DNA of 64,000 nt. Origin: Areca catechu. Taxonomy: Eukaryota; Streptophyta; Magnoliopsida; Arecales; Arecaceae. Made by a program: the position numbers and the translations under genes. This document shows positions 20,856-31,251 of the stretch, piece by piece. The stretch lies in the NCBI GenBank assembly GCA_021397845.1, contig CM038042.1, forward strand, positions 28,880,418 through 28,944,417, given 5' to 3'. Every line of letters begins with the position of its first letter. Positions within the stretch are counted from its first letter, which is position 1. The notes under the pieces were generated by a model. That model worked only from the letters and a program-made list of their open reading frames with translations, was not told the origin of the DNA and ran no database searches.

Positions 20856-22640
20856 TCAGTTAGCACCACGATGGTGTGTGCCTGAAAGTATGGCCGTAGT
20901 TGCTTTGCCACAATCACTAAGGAGTAGATCAGCTTCTACATCCTTGCATATCATTTCTGCATCATGCAGGACCTTGCTGATGTAGTAGATCGGCTTGTGA
21001 GACCCGTCTTCCTCTTTTCGGACAAGAACCGAACTTACTGCTTCATCTGAAGCAGAGAGGTATAGGTAGAGGACCTCGCCTTCTTGTGGTTTGGAGAGCA
21101 ATTGTGGGGTCTCCAGATATTTCGTCAGTTCCTCGAAGGCAGCACGACAATCTTCGGGCCATTCGAAGCCCTTTGATTGCTGGAGTACCTTGAAGAACGG
21201 AAGACATTTCTCAGCTGACCGAGAGATAAATTTGCTTAGAGAGGCAATCCTCCTTGTCAACTGCTGGACTTCCTTTTTGCAGGAGGGATGTCTCATATCT
21301 TTCAAAGCTTGAATCTTCTTAGGGTTCGCCTCAATCCCTCGTTTGGTGACAAGGAAGCCCAGGAATTTGCCCGAAGTGACCCCAAAGGCACACTTTGCCG
21401 GGTTTAGCTTCATATGGTAGCGCTAGAGAGCGCTGAATGATTCCTCCAAGTCACGGATGTGATTTCTCCGGTGGAGGCTCTTGACGATCATGTCGTCAAC
21501 ATAGGCCTCCATATTTCTTCCCAGTTGCTTTTCGAACACCTTGTTGATCAGCCTCTGAAATGTCACTCCGGTGTTCTTGAGGCCAAACGACATCATCTTG
21601 TAGCAGTAGAGGCCCTTATCAGTGATGAATGCCGTCTTCTCCTCATCTTGTGGATCCATTCTAATTTGATTGTAGCTAGAGAAGGCCTCCATGAAGCTTA
21701 GCAACCGGTGGCCGGCGGTAGCGTCGACCAGTTGATCAATCTTTGGGAGAGGGAAGCTATCTTTTGGGCAAGCTTTGTTGAGGTTTGTATAGTCGATGCA
21801 AATCCTCCACTTTCCATTAGCTTTCTTCACCATCACCACATTGGCCAACCATTCGAGGTATCGGGCCTCTCTGATGAACCCTGCTTTGAGAAGCTTGCCA
21901 ACCTCTTCGTCTATAGCTTGCTGTCTTTCGGGGGTGAAGCTCCTCTTCTTCTGCCGCACTGGCTTGTACCCAGGGGTTACTTCCAGCCGATGAGTAATCA
22001 CTTCGGCAGGAATCCCGGGCATGTCCAAAGCCGACCAGGCGAAGACATCGACGTTGTCCCTGAGGAAATGAATCAACTCCATTCTGGTTTTCTCATCAAG
22101 TGCACTCCCGATCTGCACAACTCTAGACGGATCTTCTTCTTTCAAAGGTACCAGAATGGTCCTCTCCATGAGCTCACCAAGATTTGTAATTGCATCCCTC
22201 GGATCTAGCTGATCTAGAGTCATCGAATCCTTGAAATGCCTGTCTTCAATCATTAGACATTGCCGTGCCATCCTCTGGTTTCCTCTAACTTCTCCAACAT
22301 CGTTCCTGGTGGGGAAGCGTACTAAGAGGTAGTGAGAGGAGATCACGGTCTGGAACTTGTTCAAGGCAGGCCATCCCAGAATAATATTGTATGCTGAGGG
22401 GATCCGGACTATCGTGAAGTTGATCAGCAACATCTTTTGTCAAGGTTCGGTGCCGAGGGTTACAAGCAGCACTATTTCTCCCTCGGCATAAACTTGGTTG
22501 CCCCAAAATCAGAGAGCGGTATGGGGGACCTTTGCGGTTGATGTCTAGGCAAACACATTTTAGAGAATGCATCATACATCAAGACATCTGTCGAACTTCC
22601 ATTATCTACAAGGATCCACTGTACATCATAATTGGCCACT
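20856..22640 (-). pseudogene. Protease, reverse transcriptase and RNase H of element A
   Basis: Protease: VDNGSSTDV around 22595-22612. RT: LEVTPGYKPVRQKKR, then WRICIDYTNLNKACPKDSFPLPKIDQLVD, MEAFSSYNQIRMDPQDEEKTAF, FGLKN and the catalytic YVDDMIV (21492-21503 complement), followed by LNPAKCAFGV and GIEANPKK. RNase H: LYLYLSASDEAVSSVLV and KPIYYISKVL. A TAG at about 21423 separates RT from its continuation and a shift ends RNase H near 20856. The order and motifs are those of Ty3/gypsy pol. Confidence 0.9.
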
Positions 22641-22650
22641 ACGACCGAAA

Positions 22651-24313
22651 TTACAAGAGGATCATCATGTGGGAGCGAACTCCCATAAGGTCATCGTCGA
22701 AGAAGAGGATGACATTGTTGTCTTTAAGTCGCTTTGGAGCATCGTCCTCATCTCTTCTCCAATTGGTGGGTCGGTGTATCATCCCTACACCTCTGTTGGT
22801 GGGCCTTTGATTTGGCAATTCGGCCTCTTTAGGAAGTGGCTGCGAAACAGTTGCTTCCGATCGGGGGCCTTGGCGACCGATATACCACCCCAGGTACCCT
22901 CTCTTGATGAGATCCTCAATTTCATCCTTCAGCTGGATGCATTCTTCTGTGTTGTGGCCGTGGTCCCGGTGGAATCGGTAGTATTTGTTCCTGTTCCTGA
23001 CGGAAGAGGAGGCCTTCATGGGACGGGGCCATTGGAGATAGTTTTTTTTTTTCTATCTCCATGAGGATCTTCTCTCGAGGGAGGTTGAGGGGGGTGTAGG
23101 AGTTGAATCTTCCTCCCAATGCTTTGGGCTTGGGAGGACTTCTTCGGTGGTCTGCATATCTGCCATCGTTGTTATTAGAAGTTTGGGGACCTTATCCCCT
23201 GTTATTTTTCTTCTTTGAAGGGGGTTTCCCTTCAATCAATCATCGATTCGCCGCCTGCTCTTCAGCATCGACGTATTTCTGAGCCCTTGACAGGAGCTCA
23301 GCGTAGCCTTTAGGGAACTTCTTATCCAGGGAGAAAGTAAGCCTGGAGGTATGAAGCCCCTTCTTCAGTGCTGACATGGCCATGTGTTCATTGAGATCTG
23401 GGATCTCAAGCGTGGCTGCATTAAACCTGGAGATGTAATCTCGCAGGCTTTCTCCTTCGTTCTGGTGAAGGAGGAATAGTGTGTCCATATTCCGAGGAGT
23501 CTTGCGGTAGGTCCTGAAATGCAAGACAAACAATTTTTCTAACTCGAAAAAGGAATCGATGGTACCTGGGTGCAGGCTCGACTACCACATTCGAGCGGAC
23601 TTCTTCAATGTAGCCAGGAATGCCAATCAGTACATCGCGTCCAAAGCTCCTTGAATCATCATATGGGCCTTGAAGCTACCCAAATGATCGAGGGGGTCAG
23701 TAGTGCTATCGTAGGGCTCCATCTAGGGAACCCTGAAGTGCTGAGGGATGACCTCAGCCATGATGCGGTCGGTGTAAGGTGGGCGTAGGTCACCCACAAT
23801 CAGGACATCGGGATCCTTAAGATGCTGCATCCTATGCTCTCGTGCCTTCACCATCTCTGATTTGATGGCTCTGAACCTCCCGTCATAATCGGGAGTTTGG
23901 TTCAATGCTCTCTCCACAGAAGTGGAGTCTCCGGAGGAGGGTGAGGGAGTTTGCCAAGGCCTTTTCCCTTTGTGTAGGGAATTGGCGGACCTGAGCAATT
24001 TCGAAGTTTGACCTTCAGGAGAGGATCGAGAATGGGGGGAGGGATGCGCGAAGTCCTCCCGTGGAGCTCTCCTTCTTCGGGATCGAGAGCTATGTCTAGA
24101 AACAGCCGGTGGGTTTCCCATCGGAAAGGCTCTGTCTTGGAATTCTTGAACCATGGCCGTAAGGTTGGCGACCTGGTTCATAAGAGCTTCAAACTGCTGT
24201 ACTCCCACAGCAACTGTGGGAGGTGGAGCATCGTTGTCCTCCAAGGGTGCACCCCCCTGAGACGGAGCATGACTCCAGCTTGTAGAAGCGATTGGAGCTT
24301 TTCCTCTTGCCAT
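22651..24313 (-). pseudogene. Gag of element A (Tat lineage), broken
   Basis: ATG at 24313 (MARGKAPIASTSW). A coiled stretch VQQFEALMNQVANLTAMVQ precedes arginine-rich RSRRRRAPRE. The capsid region is YDSTTDPLDHLGSFKAHM, ALKKGLHTSRLTFSLDKKFP and YAELLSRAQKYVDAEE. The terminal RFHRDHGHNTEECIQLKDEIEDLIKRGYL is the usual Tat gag end, although its first cysteine reads Tyr. Stops at 23723 (TAG, probably CAG) and 23582, and TGA and TAA codons near 23237-23187, inactivate it. Confidence 0.9.
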
Positions 24314-24377
24314 CAAAAACTTTTTTTTCCTTTTCCTTGTCTGGGAGGGAGCTTAAAAAATGTTAACGCCCCCCTAC

Positions 24378-24388
24378 CTGGTGCACCA
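24378..24388 (-). promoter_or_regulatory. Primer binding site of element A, tRNA-Gly type
   Basis: The minus strand reads TGGTGCACCAG six bases inside the 5' LTR. This is the reverse complement of the 3' end of glycine (GCC) tRNA with CCA, from memory of plant tRNA-Gly. The 11 bases match, then the sequence departs. Confidence 0.65.
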
Positions 24389-24394
24389 ATCTGT

Positions 24395-25153
24395 TGTTAG
24401 TGTGGAATCCCTGGATCAGTCGGTCGGAGCCGCTGCATCGTAGGACCGCTCCCTGGTTCACCTGCAAAACAGGTCCCTTACCAGAGTTGTTCTGGCGGAG
24501 GACACTCCGATGCCTAAGTCAGTGGCAGATCCCAGCCACAGAATGGGGAAGGTGTCAAGAGTGGAAGAGAAAAGGGCTTTTGGAGATTGTAAGCGTATGT
24601 GAGCGAGGATGTTCGCGTACCTCGAGCAATCCTTCTTACCCTTATTTAAAGAAGGCCTCTGGCTTGCGCCCCGCTCTTTTTCCGGTGATCATGGAAAGCC
24701 AATCTCTCCCATGATTGGCGATCGTGGACTGTCATTGAGCGGTTCCAGCCAGATCGGAGGTGTGGCAGCAGGAGTTGCGCGCCATGATCATGTTATGATG
24801 AGTGTCGATTGTAACCGTTGGTTACATTTGCCTTTCTGGAATAGATTATGGTCCAAGCTTCGAATTTCTCCTTGCATGGGCCAAAGACTTGGTATTTCCC
24901 CGAGGTCGAAGATCGTGTCCACGGTGGGGATCAAAGTACGTGCCTTCAAAAGTCGATGAGTAGTTCGGTCTTCGGCCGGAGCCGAAGACGTTACCTGAAG
25001 GACCAGCCTCCGGATGTTGTGGTCCGGTATGAAGCCTTGGGTTGCCTGCAGTTGGCCTGTCCCTTGCTTGGTCCGAAGTTCATAGTTCGGGGAAACGGGC
25101 TTCGACCAGTCGAACTGGAGTTTGGTTAATAGCTGAATCGGGATATCTCAACA
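24395..25153 (-). repeat. 5' LTR of element A (759 bp)
   Basis: On the plus strand it starts TGTTAGTGTGGAATCC and ends GGGATATCTCAACA. GTTAA follows it. It is the upstream LTR because the primer site adjoins its left edge on the minus strand. Confidence 0.95.
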
Positions 25154-25785
25154 GTTAACATAACTTCAGGGCCAAGAAAATCTTTTTGGGCTAGGGCCTT
25201 GACTCCTTGCTGGGCTTGGAAGACATCTACTTGGACTTGGTCAAACCCTGGGCATCTTGGACTGGGTCAAAGCTTGGGCATCTTGGACTGAGTCAAAGCC
25301 TGGGAGGGGTGTCAACATGATCGGTCTTGGGCTGGGGTGCTAAGGCTAGGAATCTGGGGTGCCACTTCCTCATGAGCTAGGTGCCAAAGGCTTCTTGGTC
25401 CTAGGCTTAGGAGGTGCCATCACTTGATGTCTAGACTGGGGTGCTCTCTTGTGGACTTTGCAACATGAAAGGGCCCAGGTACTTGGGTGCCACTACTGGG
25501 GAGGCCTGAGTAGGGGTCCAGGTGCATGGAATCCATTTCTAATTAGGGGAGGTTCTGGTGAATCTCCTGGTCTGGTGACTCTCCTCTTGGTTCTTGTCTT
25601 GAAGGAAAATACAGGACTCATATTGGACTAAAACAAGGGGCTACAACTGACTTAGTGAACTCAACTGGCTCATTTTATTACAAGACTCAAAATTAGACTT
25701 CATTACAGGACTCAACAAAATTGACCAACACATGAATCAGAGATTGGAACCTTGAAATTCTGATCTGGTCCTGATGTCCTCATCA

Positions 25786-26082
25786 ATTCTCCCGGGATGG
25801 GAGGAACTTGACCCTATCGAGTAAAGGTTGATCTGGCTCTGGTACTACTCTGACGGGTCTGGGTTGAGGCATTGATGATCCTCTCGAGCAATCCATAAGT
25901 CCTTAGATTCTGGTCGACCTTGCCAATGAACCAAAAATATTGGAAGCCTTTGTTCCGGGTACTAATGGCTCGGTCATCCAGGATACACTCAATCTTTTCC
26001 TCTCATAGGCTAATTTAGTGGAGACATAGGGATGGGTTCGCTCTCAAGGAAAGGGTCAGGCTCAATAGGCTCACTGGGTATC
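25786..26082 (-). pseudogene. Chromodomain tail of chromovirus C2 pol
   Basis: On the minus strand: IPSEPIEPDP, LESEPIP, then a degraded chromodomain with EQRLPIF..VHWQGRPES and DLWIAREDHQ, in shifting frames with several stops. It aligns base for base with 33976-34290 in the better copy. It is cut at 26082, where an LTR-like sequence begins. Confidence 0.8.
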
Positions 26083-26455
26083 TGATGCGGCATGGGATCG
26101 GGGTAGGATCGTCGGCGAGCTGAGAAGTTACCGAGATTAGGGTACTACTAGTTTTTTTGTATTTTTTTAGGGATGGCGAAGGAAATAACGGGGATGAAAG
26201 ACAGGGATCTAGATCTCATGGGCTTTGGGACTCACACTCACGGAGAGACCTCTCACCTCTAGGGAATCTCACCCACCTCACTAATGGAACCGTTAGGGTA
26301 AATCTCAAAGGACATGAGGGTGGTAAGGAAGATGGAATCAAGGAAGGGGATAACTAGACATGACCTCATATCATGTCCTGGGGTTGGGCCTCACACCCTC
26401 TCCTCATGGAGCAAAAGAAGAATCACTCTTCTTTAAAAAAAAACTTCATTCATCA
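26083..26455 (-). repeat. Chromovirus LTR fragment fused to gag
   Basis: It starts TGATGCGGCATGGGATCGG. The first 179 bp match 28525-28703. It runs through the CTCCTCATGGAGC phrase shared with the other LTRs and then merges with the gag 3' end at the shared TTCATTCATCA (26445-26455). Confidence 0.8.
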
Positions 26456-27589
26456 CATCCTCTTCATACTCATCAGCTAAACTCACACCTGCCTCATATA
26501 CCTCTTCTTCCTCATAGTTTTCTATTGGTTCAGTAACTTCTTCTTCAAGTTCCCCTATGTATAATGCTCTAGTGGGACATTGGCTTGCGTAGTGACCTAT
26601 CTTGTGGCACCTAAAACAATGAACATTTCCTTTTCTTCTAACCTCAGAGCTCTTTCCTTTATCTTCTCTTTGAACTAATGGAGTAGCAGGACTGGGTCTA
26701 TTGGCTGTACTTGGGCTTGGACTTGGTCTATTTCCAGGAGGATTAATCCTAGTGGGTTCAGGTCGGCGAAATAAAGGTCTCCTCTGGAATCTCTCACAGT
26801 CCTTAGCAACTTGGTAGGCTTGGTCTAGGTCATGGACTTCTCTCAAAAATAGTTCTCTCTGGATCTCCTCATGTAGACCTGCTCTAAACCTAGACAAGGT
26901 TGCTGCCTCAGACTCAACCACATTGCATCTCATCATGAACTCATCAAACTTGGCAACATATTCGAACACTGTCTTATTCCCTTGAGTTAATCATTGCCAT
27001 TGATCTAAGAGTCTCTGTTCATAAGACATTGGTAAATACTTCTTCCTAAGTTTCACCTTCATAGCTCTCCAAGTGGCTATAGGTATGTCACCCCTCTGTC
27101 GACTCATGCGCTCAACATTATCCCAATACAATCTAGCCAACGGACCAATCTAAGTTTGGCAAACTTAAATTTCCTATCTTCTGACATTTCATACCAATCA
27201 AAATATTGGTCCATATCACCCTCCCAGTCTATATACATCTTAGGATCCAAAGTTCCATCAAATTTGGGTGCATCTAGATGATTGTTTCTAAGGGCTCTCT
27301 TATCTTGGTCAACATAATCATGGTGAACTCTCCTTGGATGTGGGTCATGAGTATATTCCTGGCATTGGACTCTAGGATGGACAAGTGGCAATCTGGGTGA
27401 TTGTGGCTCAGTAGGGGCCAAACGGGCATCTTCAAGGATCCCTATTCTCTCTTCCATTCGATCAAATCTAGTGTTCAATTGCTTTAACTGCTCAGTCATA
27501 GTTCTCATCAGGGTTTCTAAATTGGGGTCCATGGAAGAACTGGGATGGTCAAGTGAATGTTGATAGGGAGTTCCTGATCTAGTAGTCAT
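26433..27589 (-). pseudogene. Chromovirus gag (Tekay/Del-like)
   Basis: It starts at ATG 27589: MTTRSGTPYQHS, then a coiled LMRTMTEQLKQLNTRFDRMEERI, the retrotransposon gag domain (FDGTLDPKMYIDWEGDMDQYF ... FEYVAKFDEFMMRCNV, LSRFRAGLHEEIQREL, YQVAKDCER), a proline-rich stretch and the zinc knuckle CFRCHKIGHYASQC. One frameshift lies near 27150, with a TAA near 26990 between the two open parts. The acidic C-terminus EEEVYEAGVSLADEYEED runs into LTR sequence, so protease and RT were deleted. Confidence 0.9.
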
Positions 27590-28508
27590 TCAATACAAAG
27601 ACTCGCTCTAGGGTTTGCTAGACCTAGAGTCCAAACCAAATGTTAGGTCAAGATGACAATCTTGGTTGTAGTAACTTAGCACATAGCCAGGTAAGTGTAA
27701 GGTTGGTGGAGGTCCCTCTTTGCTTGCCTTAGACACCAATTTGAAATTGGCCAGGTAAGAGGACCAACCCACCTTCCTTCGGGCTCTTGTCCCTGAACCA
27801 CTTGTCTAGACACCAGATACACAAGCACATACAGACAAGTTGTCTAAATTGGCTTAACACTTGGTTCGACCTGACCTTGTGGATGTCCTTAGCTCACTAG
27901 AGCAAATTAAGTGTCTACTATGTTTTAATTAAGGGTTGAGTTTGATATGCAGGGTGGTGATTTTGGGCTAAGGGCAGGTGATGAAATCCTGCCCCCATGT
28001 CATATTGATGCCCTTAGATTGATTTGCCATGAGATAGTGCAAACATGCATATGAACCCTAATATCAGTGACAGAAATTTTGTGTGTTGCAGTTCAAAGTG
28101 GGACTGAGAAGTGCTATGTAACAGTCTTAGAAAAACTCAAAAAATTCACAGAAGACTGCTAACTTACAGATGATGTGCCATATGAAAGAAAATTTAAAAA
28201 TAAAATATGTGCTATGCTGAGCAGATCCTAAAATTTAGATAATGTAAAAAGGTGCATAACAGAACATACAGAAATTTCAGCAACAGTGATGGAGTGCAGG
28301 AATTTTTATTATTTCTGTGATTTTTTTTCGAGGATAAAATTATGCATACTGATAGATAACTTAATATGGATTAGGAAAACAATTACTTCAATGAAAAATT
28401 AACTACTTTTTTTAGAGTTTTATACAAATTACTGTCAGCTTACTTAGAATATAGCAAGCAGAAAACAGAAAGTCCTAAGTGCAGAAATTAAAAAATATGA
28501 CCTACCAT
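27590..28508 (-). other. Leader of the chromovirus gag copy
   Basis: Non-coding, 919 bp, AT-rich toward the LTR. The part next to gag (CTCTAGGGTTTGCTAGACCTAG on the plus strand) matches the C1 leader at 8053-8074. It contains the leader module at 27683-27815. Confidence 0.75.
27683..27815 (-). other. Leader module, chromovirus copy
   Basis: The minus strand reads GGTGTCTAGACAAGTGGTTCA, then CTTACCTGGCCAATTTC, then ATTGGTGTCTAAGGCAAGCA, then ACACTTACCTGGCT. The two half-units correspond one for one to those of copia-1 at 811-949. Confidence 0.75.
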
Positions 28509-28520
28509 GCTCTGATACCA
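28509..28520 (-). promoter_or_regulatory. Primer binding site of the chromovirus copy
   Basis: The minus strand reads TGGTATCAGAGC exactly, four bases from the LTR-type TGATGC start on the plus strand. Confidence 0.9.
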
Positions 28521-28524
28521 AATA

Positions 28525-28712
28525 TGATGCAGCACGGGATCGGGGTAGGATCGTCGGTGAGCTGAGAAGTCACCAAGATTAGGGTACTACTAATTTTTTT
28601 TGTATTTTTTTTAGGGATGACGAAGGAAATAACGGGGATGAAAGATAGGGATCTGGATCTCATGGGCTTTGGGACTCACACTCATGGAGAGACCTCTCAC
28701 CTCTACCAAATA
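28525..28712 (-). repeat. Duplicated LTR edge and partial primer site
   Basis: 28525-28703 repeat the first 179 bp of the LTR at 26083. They are followed by TACCAAATA (28704-28712), the edge of a second primer site, and then a second LTR start at 28713. The arrangement looks like an aberrant reverse-transcription or recombination product. Confidence 0.7.
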
Positions 28713-29429
28713 TGATGCGGCATACTTATAGGAAATATGGCATGAATGACTAAAGCAATTAAGCTAATTAAAACTATAAAACATATGATCTAATTTCAGT
28801 CATAGTGGAGTCATTAAGATGCATTAAAGAAGACTAAACTAGAAGGCTCATATGCTTCGCAGTGCAAATCTGAATTAAGTTAATGAACTAGGACCTAAGT
28901 AGCTAGAAGAACCATCTAATTAGGACTATACCCTATTCAAAAGTTTAGATCACAAGAGGAAAGGAAAGGATTTAGATACCAATAATGACTCTCCAATAAC
29001 CTTACACTAGGTTCACTCCTTCACACTCAGGATTGGCGACTAACTGATCAAGCTAACCCACCCGTTGGAAGTAGAGATTCCTGCTGCTGAGTTGAAGGCA
29101 AGGAGGACTTCATCTTGGACTGGATACTCCTTAGGATCCTGCAAGAACAACTATTAGTATTGTGGAGGAGATGGAAGATAGTATGGAATAGAAATAATGG
29201 AAGGGAGGGAAGTAGAGGATTGTTGGTGATCTTGGTGGAGTGTGGCCGGCTGCTCTTGAAGATGAGGTAGGCGTCAATGGAAGAAGAACTTTTGCTGGAA
29301 TTTGAGAACTAAAACACTTGGTTGAGCCTCTCACTTAATCCCTCATGGATGGCATTTGCAAACACAAATGGAGATAAGAAAATTCTGGATTTCATTCATT
29401 CAAAAGCATCCTTTTATAAAGAGATTAGG

Positions 29430-30884
29430 TGGTGGGGACACCGGAGGCACCAGAATAAGATAGAGGCTTTTCAACCCTCTGTAAATTGATCAATAATTTA
29501 TGAGTCCATCTATAATAAGGACTTAGCTCATCTGAGTCTATTTTAGTTATTATTTGAGTATTTTGAGTTGTTATTTCAGTTCTGTACTAGTTAGCTCATG
29601 TTGAGCTAGTTCAGTCCAATGCTAGTCAGCTCATGTTGAGCTAATTTTATTTTTTTGAGTCCTGTCCAAGCATACTGAAGACTCAAGACTATATCATACA
29701 AGTGAAGACCAAGTCCAACTAGATTGAAGACATGGAAGTATAGCCCAAGTCCAACCCAGCTTGAAGATTTGAAGACCCCAGGAGGAAAATTCAGAAAACC
29801 CTGATTTCTTGCAGATGCCCTCCAGATGCCCAGATTCCCTTCCAGATGCCAAAGTATATTCATATACCAAGGCATCCATGATTTTATAGGTCCATCTTCA
29901 TCCTAGCCCAAAGAAATCAAGCCCATGCACCAAGCCCAAGCCCCTAAGAAGCAAGATACCAGGGAATATTCCTGCTACCTGGCTACCAGGCCACCCCAGC
30001 TTCCAGAGGCCCAAACACATGCACCCGGGCCCCTTTGGGTCGGCCCCTTGCTGCCTTTATAAGCCCAACACGCCCCCCTAGGCATCCTTGGAGTGTTGGC
30101 CAAGTCAAGAAAATTTTTAGGGATTTTTTCTACCTAATGTTTCCTTATTTTCTAGCTAGGGTTTGAGAGGGAAAAGGATTCTTATGTAAAGACTAATGTA
30201 CCCTTACTTGGAGCCCAAGGTTAAGGGTCTATTTAAAGGACCCTAGCCTCTTGTATGAAAAGAATTTTTGATGAATAAAAACCTTGAGTTCTTCTATTGA
30301 GTTGTGTGATACCCTGCTGTGTGCATAAAGGGGTTTGGGAGAGTTTTTCTTCCCAGTGCTGCAATCATCTTCCTGCTGCCAACAAACATCTCAAATCCCT
30401 GGTTGCCCACTCCAAAAGAAGCCTTCCCTTGCTATTTTTCCTTTGTTTTCTCGTTCCTTTGTGAGTTTTCTAACCCCTGATAGGTCGTTTACAGGTCCCC
30501 GAGTTCCTACGAATCCAATGACTCCAGCCAAGCCTCAATCGGATCACCGAGCAGAAAGCCGGGTATCCGCGGGTCTTTGGCTCGGTTTTCTAGGTCGCAT
30601 CCGTCGAGGAACGAGAGACCCTTTTGCTGCAATCTTCACAGATGTTGTCAGGTACACCCCCTCTACCTCCAGTAGTTTTATTGTAGGAGAACTTGCCCTA
30701 ACCGAGGCTTCTCAGCCCCGGCGATCCTTCTTTTCTACTTTTCTAGGTCCTAATCTGCATGCTGATCTTCTAAAATTATATAAAATTCCCTACAACTTCT
30801 TTTAATCTAAAATTCGAAAATTAATCACTCAACCCCACATATAAAACATACAAAAAAAATTGCATGCATATTAGTTCCCCATCA
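29430..30884 (+). repeat. Solo LTR D2 (1,455 bp)
   Basis: It starts TGGTGGGGACACCGG and ends AGTTCCCCATCA, with target duplication TTAGG (29425-29429 and 30885-30889). It is the same family as D1 (8145-9597): the GTCTATTTAAAGG region, the CAGGTACACCCC..CT block and the TGCATGCATATTAGT end all correspond. Length differs from D1 by two bases only. Confidence 0.92.
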
Positions 30885-31019
30885 TTAGGGGCCTATTTAT
30901 AACCTTCTAAGCCCCATTTGAAATTCAAATTTTACATGAAAAGAGGGGAAAATGTAGTTACATATTTGAATTTCAAAATTCATGAAAAGGGGGCACCAAA
31001 TCTGAAAATCTGCATGCAT

Positions 31020-31200
31020 GGATGCCAAGTGTCTAAATATGAAACTTTTCATATATGGGTGCTAAGTGTCCAAATCTGAAAATCTGCATGCATGGGTGCC
31101 AAGTGTCCAAATCTAAAAATCTTCATGTACGGGTGCCAAGTGTCCAAATCTAAAAATCTTCATGTACGGGTGCCAAGTGTCCATTCTCTTAGATAAGGTG
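31020..31200. repeat. 37-bp tandem repeat in LTR C4
   Basis: Five copies of a GGGTGCCAAGTGTCC unit followed by an AAATCTAAAAATCTTCATGT-type spacer start near 31020, 31057, 31094, 31131 and 31168. The last two full units are identical. Confidence 0.9.
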
Positions 31201-31251
31201 TCTTGGTGAGGTGGCTTCAATCAAAGCTTCATTCCATCCAATGGCTTTTAT

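Larger units (their letters stand above)
13588..25153 (-). mobile_element. Element A: complete Tat-lineage Ty3/gypsy retrotransposon
   Basis: An 11,566-bp element with two LTRs (758 and 759 bp) and target duplication GTTAA (13583-13587 and 25154-25158). On the minus strand the order is 5' LTR, primer site, gag, protease, RT, RNase H, a second (archaeal-type) RNase H, integrase, then a 4.6-kb extra region and the 3' LTR. Two RNase H domains, an LHKYYQ integrase end and the extra region mark the Tat lineage. The extra region carries two ORFs on the opposite (plus) strand. Over the first 215 bp the LTRs differ at about 20 positions, mostly transitions, so A is older than copia-1. Confidence 0.93.
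12556..25785 (-). repeat. 3' LTR of chromovirus C2, split by element A
   Basis: LTR pieces at 12556-13587 and 25159-25785 together make about 1.66 kb. On the plus strand it starts TGATGCAGGATGACATGC and ends CTGATGTCCTCATCA. To its right lie a purine-rich tract (minus strand) and a chromodomain tail, so this is the downstream LTR of a minus-strand element. The minus-strand TATA box is at 13499-13506. Element A lies inside with a clean 5-bp duplication. Confidence 0.85.

Noticed and set aside
22567..23064. 165-codon plus-strand open frame inside gag of element A
   Set aside because: It is the antisense shadow of the gag/protease region, with no counterpart in element B.
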